The notes below the pieces were generated by a model that did not search any database, was not told the DNA's origin, and worked only from the letters and a program-made list of their open reading frames with translations. Shown here piece after piece: positions 5,976 to 9,766 of a stretch of 9,766 nucleotides of DNA. The DNA is from Betaproteobacteria bacterium (GTDB lineage: Bacteria; Pseudomonadota; Gammaproteobacteria; Burkholderiales; SG8-41). The stretch covers positions 1 through 9,766 of the forward strand of contig JAIOOZ010000045.1 in NCBI GenBank assembly GCA_021414185.1. The letters run 5' to 3'. A program made the position numbers and the translations under genes. The first letter of the stretch is position 1, and the number at the start of each line of letters is the position of its first letter.

Positions 5976-7616
5976 TTATTCTATCGCCGCGGCCGACTTC
6001 GCCTGCTCGCGCAACAGGAACTTCTGGATTTTACCCGTAGAAGTTTTCGGCAACACCCCGAAAATGATTTTTTTCGGCGCCTTGAAGCGCGCCATATTGG
6101 TGCGGCAGAAGTCTATGATCTCCTGCTCGGTAGGCTGCACCCCGGTTTTGAGCTCGACGAATGCGCACGGGACCTCGCCCCATTTTGCGTCAGGCTGCGC
6201 GACGACCGCCGCCATCAGCACCGCCGCATGCCGGCACAGCACGTCCTCGACTTCCAGCGACGAGATGTTTTCGCCACCGGAGATAATGACGTCCTTGGAG
6301 CGGTCCTTGATCTTCACGTAACCGTCGGCGTGCATGACGGCGAGGTCCCCGCTGTGAAACCAGCCGCCGCCGAACGCGTCATCCGTCGCCTGCGGGTTCT
6401 TCAGATAGCCTTTCATCGTGATATTGCCGCGGAACATGATTTCGCCCATGGTCTCGCCGTCCCACGGCACCGGCTGCATGGTCGCCGGGTCCATCACCGT
6501 CATGCCCTGCTGCAGGTGGTACCACACGCCCTGGCGGCCGTTGAGCCTGACCTGCTCGGCGAGCGGCAACGCGTCCCACTCGGGGTGCTTGGAGCACACG
6601 GCTGCGGGGCCGTAGGTTTCGGTCAGGCCGTACACATGCGTGAGATTGAACCCCATCTTTTGCATACCCTCGATCACCGCGCCCGGCGGCGCCGCACCGG
6701 CAACGAGACAGTTCACCGTCTGCGCGATGCCTTCCTTCCACTCGGCCGGCGAGTTGATGAGCGTGTTGTGCACGATGGGCGCGCCGCAGTAATGCGTGAC
6801 TCCATGCTCGCGCATGAGGTCGAATATGGTTTTCGCGTCGACTTTGCGCAAACACACGTTGGTACCGGCATTGGCCGCCATCGTCCACGGGAAACACCAG
6901 CCGTTGCAGTGAAACATCGGCAGCGTCCACAAGTACACCGCATGCGGCGGCATGCCCCAGCTGACGATGTTGGAAATCGCGTTCAGGTACGCGCCGCGAT
7001 GGTGATAGACCACGCCCTTGGGGTTCCCGGTAGTGCCCGAAGTGTAGTTGAGCGAAATGGCGTCCCATTCGTCGGCGGGCAGAAACCATGCGAACTCCGG
7101 GTCGCCCTGCGCGATGAATTGTTCGTAGTTCATGGCGCCGAGCAGTTCGCCGCCGCTGTAAACCGGATCGTCGACGTCGATCACCAGCGGCTTGTATTTG
7201 ACCTTGGTGAGCGCTTTGGCGATGGTGGCCGAAAATTCGCGGTCGGTGATGAGTACTTTGGCTTCCGCATGGTCGAGCATGAACGCAATGGCGTCGGCAT
7301 CAAGCCGGGTATTGAGCGCATTCAATACCGCGCCCGCCATTGCGACGCCGAAATGTGCTTCGTACATGGCCGGAATATTGGGCAGCATCGCGGCCACGGT
7401 CTCGCCGGCGCCTACGCCATGTTGCTTCAAAGCAGAAGCCAGTCGGCGGCAGCGTGCGTAAACCTCAGCCCAGGTGAGCCGCCAATCGCCGTGGATGACG
7501 GCAACGCGCTGCGGATAAACATAGGCGGTGCGCGCGATGAGCGACAACGGCGACAGCGGCGTGTAATTCGCCGCGTTCTTGTCCAGCCCCGTGTTGTAGG
7601 GATTGCCGCGTGCCAT
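5976..7616 (-). CDS. AMP-forming acyl-CoA synthetase, AlkK-like
   Basis: The enzyme would activate a carboxylic acid with ATP to an acyl-adenylate and then to the CoA thioester in the cytoplasm. The 546-residue product shows all core motifs of the adenylate-forming superfamily in order: YTSGTTGNPKG (191-201, phosphate loop), YGLTETYGP (329-337), GWFHSGD (418-424, with the ribose-binding Asp424), the hinge and A8 segment KDRSKDVIISGGENIS (437-452), and PKTSTGKI (523-530) with catalytic Lys529. Length and the MFHCNGWCFPW stretch fit the medium-chain fatty acid ligase group (AlkK) and its relative DmdB, the methylmercaptopropionate ligase; the acyl substrate cannot be read from sequence. I chose the ATG at 7614-7616, with GGAGGAG about 10 bases upstream; an open stretch of 23 further codons is Arg-rich and unsupported. 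The transporter operon starts 139 bases downstream on the same strand, suggesting related substrates. Co-transcription is uncertain because of the inverted repeat between them. Confidence 0.9.
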   Translation of the reverse strand: MARGNPYNTGLDKNAANYTPLSPLSLIARTAYVYPQRVAVIHGDWRLTWAEVYARCRRLASALKQHGVGAGETVAAMLPNIPAMYEAHFGVAMAGAVLNALNTRLDADAIAFMLDHAEAKVLITDREFSATIAKALTKVKYKPLVIDVDDPVYSGGELLGAMNYEQFIAQGDPEFAWFLPADEWDAISLNYTSGTTGNPKGVVYHHRGAYLNAISNIVSWGMPPHAVYLWTLPMFHCNGWCFPWTMAANAGTNVCLRKVDAKTIFDLMREHGVTHYCGAPIVHNTLINSPAEWKEGIAQTVNCLVAGAAPPGAVIEGMQKMGFNLTHVYGLTETYGPAAVCSKHPEWDALPLAEQVRLNGRQGVWYHLQQGMTVMDPATMQPVPWDGETMGEIMFRGNITMKGYLKNPQATDDAFGGGWFHSGDLAVMHADGYVKIKDRSKDVIISGGENISSLEVEDVLCRHAAVLMAAVVAQPDAKWGEVPCAFVELKTGVQPTEQEIIDFCRTNMARFKAPKKIIFGVLPKTSTGKIQKFLLREQAKSAAAIE

Positions 7617-7781
7617 GCTTGGAATTCTCCTCCGCGCTCCCATCCCCGGCATTAGGGCGGGAGCCGTCGCTCTGTGTCGACGCAACTCAATTCTTCAAGA
7701 TGAAACCTGACGCAATTTTCAGTGCTCGGCGCGACTCTACAAGGAGCCGCAGCTATAAGCAACAGGCGATAACCCGCGGAC

Positions 7782-9155
<1,374 letters not shown>

Positions 9156-9222
9156 ACGGGTATCGTGACGGTCTATGCTGAGTGCGGCGCCGGGTACGCA
9201 CGCCTTCCTGCGCGCGGCGTTT

Positions 9223-9766
9223 TCAGTGCGCTGCGGACGCGCCGGGCGTCTCGCCGTGCGCCATCGCAGCGGCGTGCGGATGGTGATGATGGCGCGCGCG
9301 GTCGAACGCGTGTTCGAGGCGCCGCACGCGCTCGTGCAGGTTCTCGAACAGCATCACGCAAAGCGTCGTCATGATCGCGTAGAGGCCGATCTGCAGGCGC
9401 TCGGATTCCAGCACCGCGCCGAGCGCTTCATGGTTGGTCAAAAAGAAATAGTCACCCAGCATCAGTCCCGCCGCGGCGGCAAGCAGGCCGGGCAACATGC
9501 CGCCATACCAGACCGCCACCAGGGCTGCCGGCACGAAGAACAGGAAAGCCAGCCGCGTATCCTGCGTGCCGAAGAGGTAGTAGCGCAACAGGAACGCGGC
9601 GGCCACTAAGCCGAGCGCGACACCGAAGCGCAATACAGCCGGGCGCCGATACGGCCAGCTCGGATAGGCATAAAGGTGGTGATTGGGCAATGCGTAGTAG
9701 CGCGTAAGGTACTCGGCGAATTCCTGCGCCTCCGGGCACAGCTGGACATTTTTGTGGTGTCTTTCC
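9223..9766 (-). CDS. DUF4118 (KdpD-like) four-helix membrane protein with His-rich tail; 5' end open at window edge
   Basis: Four hydrophobic segments are visible: PAVLRFGVALGLVAAAFLL, LAFLFFVPAALVAVWYGG, the MLPGLLAAAAGLMLGDYFFL stretch, and LQIGLYAIMTTLCVMLF. The spacing, the YGGMLPGLLAA turn and GDYFFL match the DUF4118 four-helix domain that precedes the kinase core in KdpD-type sensors. After the last helix comes a charged helix (NLHERVRRLEHAFDRAR), then HHHHPH and a low-complexity end; the stop at 9223-9225 leaves no PAS, HAMP, kinase or cyclase domain. A TTG at 9688-9690 would give 155 residues but has no ribosome binding site. The frame stays open upstream to the window edge for 25 more codons (ending AEYLTRYYA before the TTG), so the true start is probably outside the window. 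Role unknown; it may sense a small ligand or be a trimmed histidine-kinase remnant. Confidence 0.75.
   Translation of the reverse strand, partial: ERHHKNVQLCPEAQEFAEYLTRYYALPNHHLYAYPSWPYRRPAVLRFGVALGLVAAAFLLRYYLFGTQDTRLAFLFFVPAALVAVWYGGMLPGLLAAAAGLMLGDYFFLTNHEALGAVLESERLQIGLYAIMTTLCVMLFENLHERVRRLEHAFDRARHHHHPHAAAMAHGETPGASAAH

Noticed and set aside
5552..6040. A plus-strand open frame across the livG start and the inverted repeat
   Set aside because: The part inside the inverted repeat gives low-complexity His-Arg-Gly and Pro-Leu-Cys patterns from translating the heptamers. The rest is antisense to livG and the ligase.
6228..7655. A 475-codon open frame on the plus strand opposite the ligase gene
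   Set aside because: It has the same Arg/His/Gln-rich composition from reading a GC-rich gene backwards. The opposite strand carries all adenylate-forming motifs.
7617..7781. The 165-base gap between radA and the ligase, checked for a promoter or terminator
   Set aside because: Apart from the ligase ribosome binding site I found no convincing -35/-10 pair and no hairpin with a T-run. A ligase promoter may be present but cannot be pointed to.
9156..9222. A weak GC-rich pairing between the DUF4118 stop and the radA start
   Set aside because: Short imperfect pairings are expected by chance in such GC-rich sequence, and no U-run follows.
9452..9739. A 95-codon minus-strand frame overlapping the DUF4118 gene
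   Set aside because: It uses a GTG start in a different frame, is Arg/Ala/Gly-rich, and competes with a frame showing clear membrane helices and a known domain.

Overview
The window reads as a stretch of chromosome from a GC-rich proteobacterium, most likely a betaproteobacterium. EtfB, the Liv-type transporter, the AlkK-like ligase and RadA all resemble that group, though this is judged from remembered family sequences and not from a search. All nine genes lie on the minus strand, so transcription runs from high to low coordinates. Coding density is high and no gap exceeds about 220 bases. I see no mobile-element gene, tRNA, rRNA or CRISPR array.

In the direction of transcription: (1) 9766-9223, a small four-helix membrane protein with a DUF4118 (KdpD-like) sensor domain, no output domain and a His-rich tail. 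Its frame is still open at the window edge. (2) 9155-7782, radA, the DNA-repair and recombination ATPase. (3) 7616-5976, an AMP-forming fatty-acyl/carboxylate CoA ligase. (4) A 139-base gap holding a long inverted repeat built from CACAGAG heptamers. (5) 5836-1171, a complete five-gene ABC importer of the branched-chain amino acid (HAAT) family, in the order livG, livF, binding protein, livH, livM. (6) A 211-base gap with a GC-rich hairpin repeat, a weak candidate promoter and a perfect 15-base palindrome. (7) 959-1, etfB and the start of etfA, the two subunits of electron transfer flavoprotein.

The genes suggest a catabolic theme. The importer would bring in a small organic acid or amino acid, the ligase would make a CoA thioester, and acyl-CoA dehydrogenases (not in the window) would pass electrons to EtfAB. 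The link between transporter, ligase and ETF is inferred from adjacency only. The binding protein's substrate cannot be read from the sequence. radA and the DUF4118 protein are not obviously part of this theme.

I did not find a convincing new system. The points most worth a second look are the Lys-to-Arg change in the Walker A motif of LivF, the heptamer-built inverted repeat between the ligase and the transporter, and the output-less DUF4118 protein.
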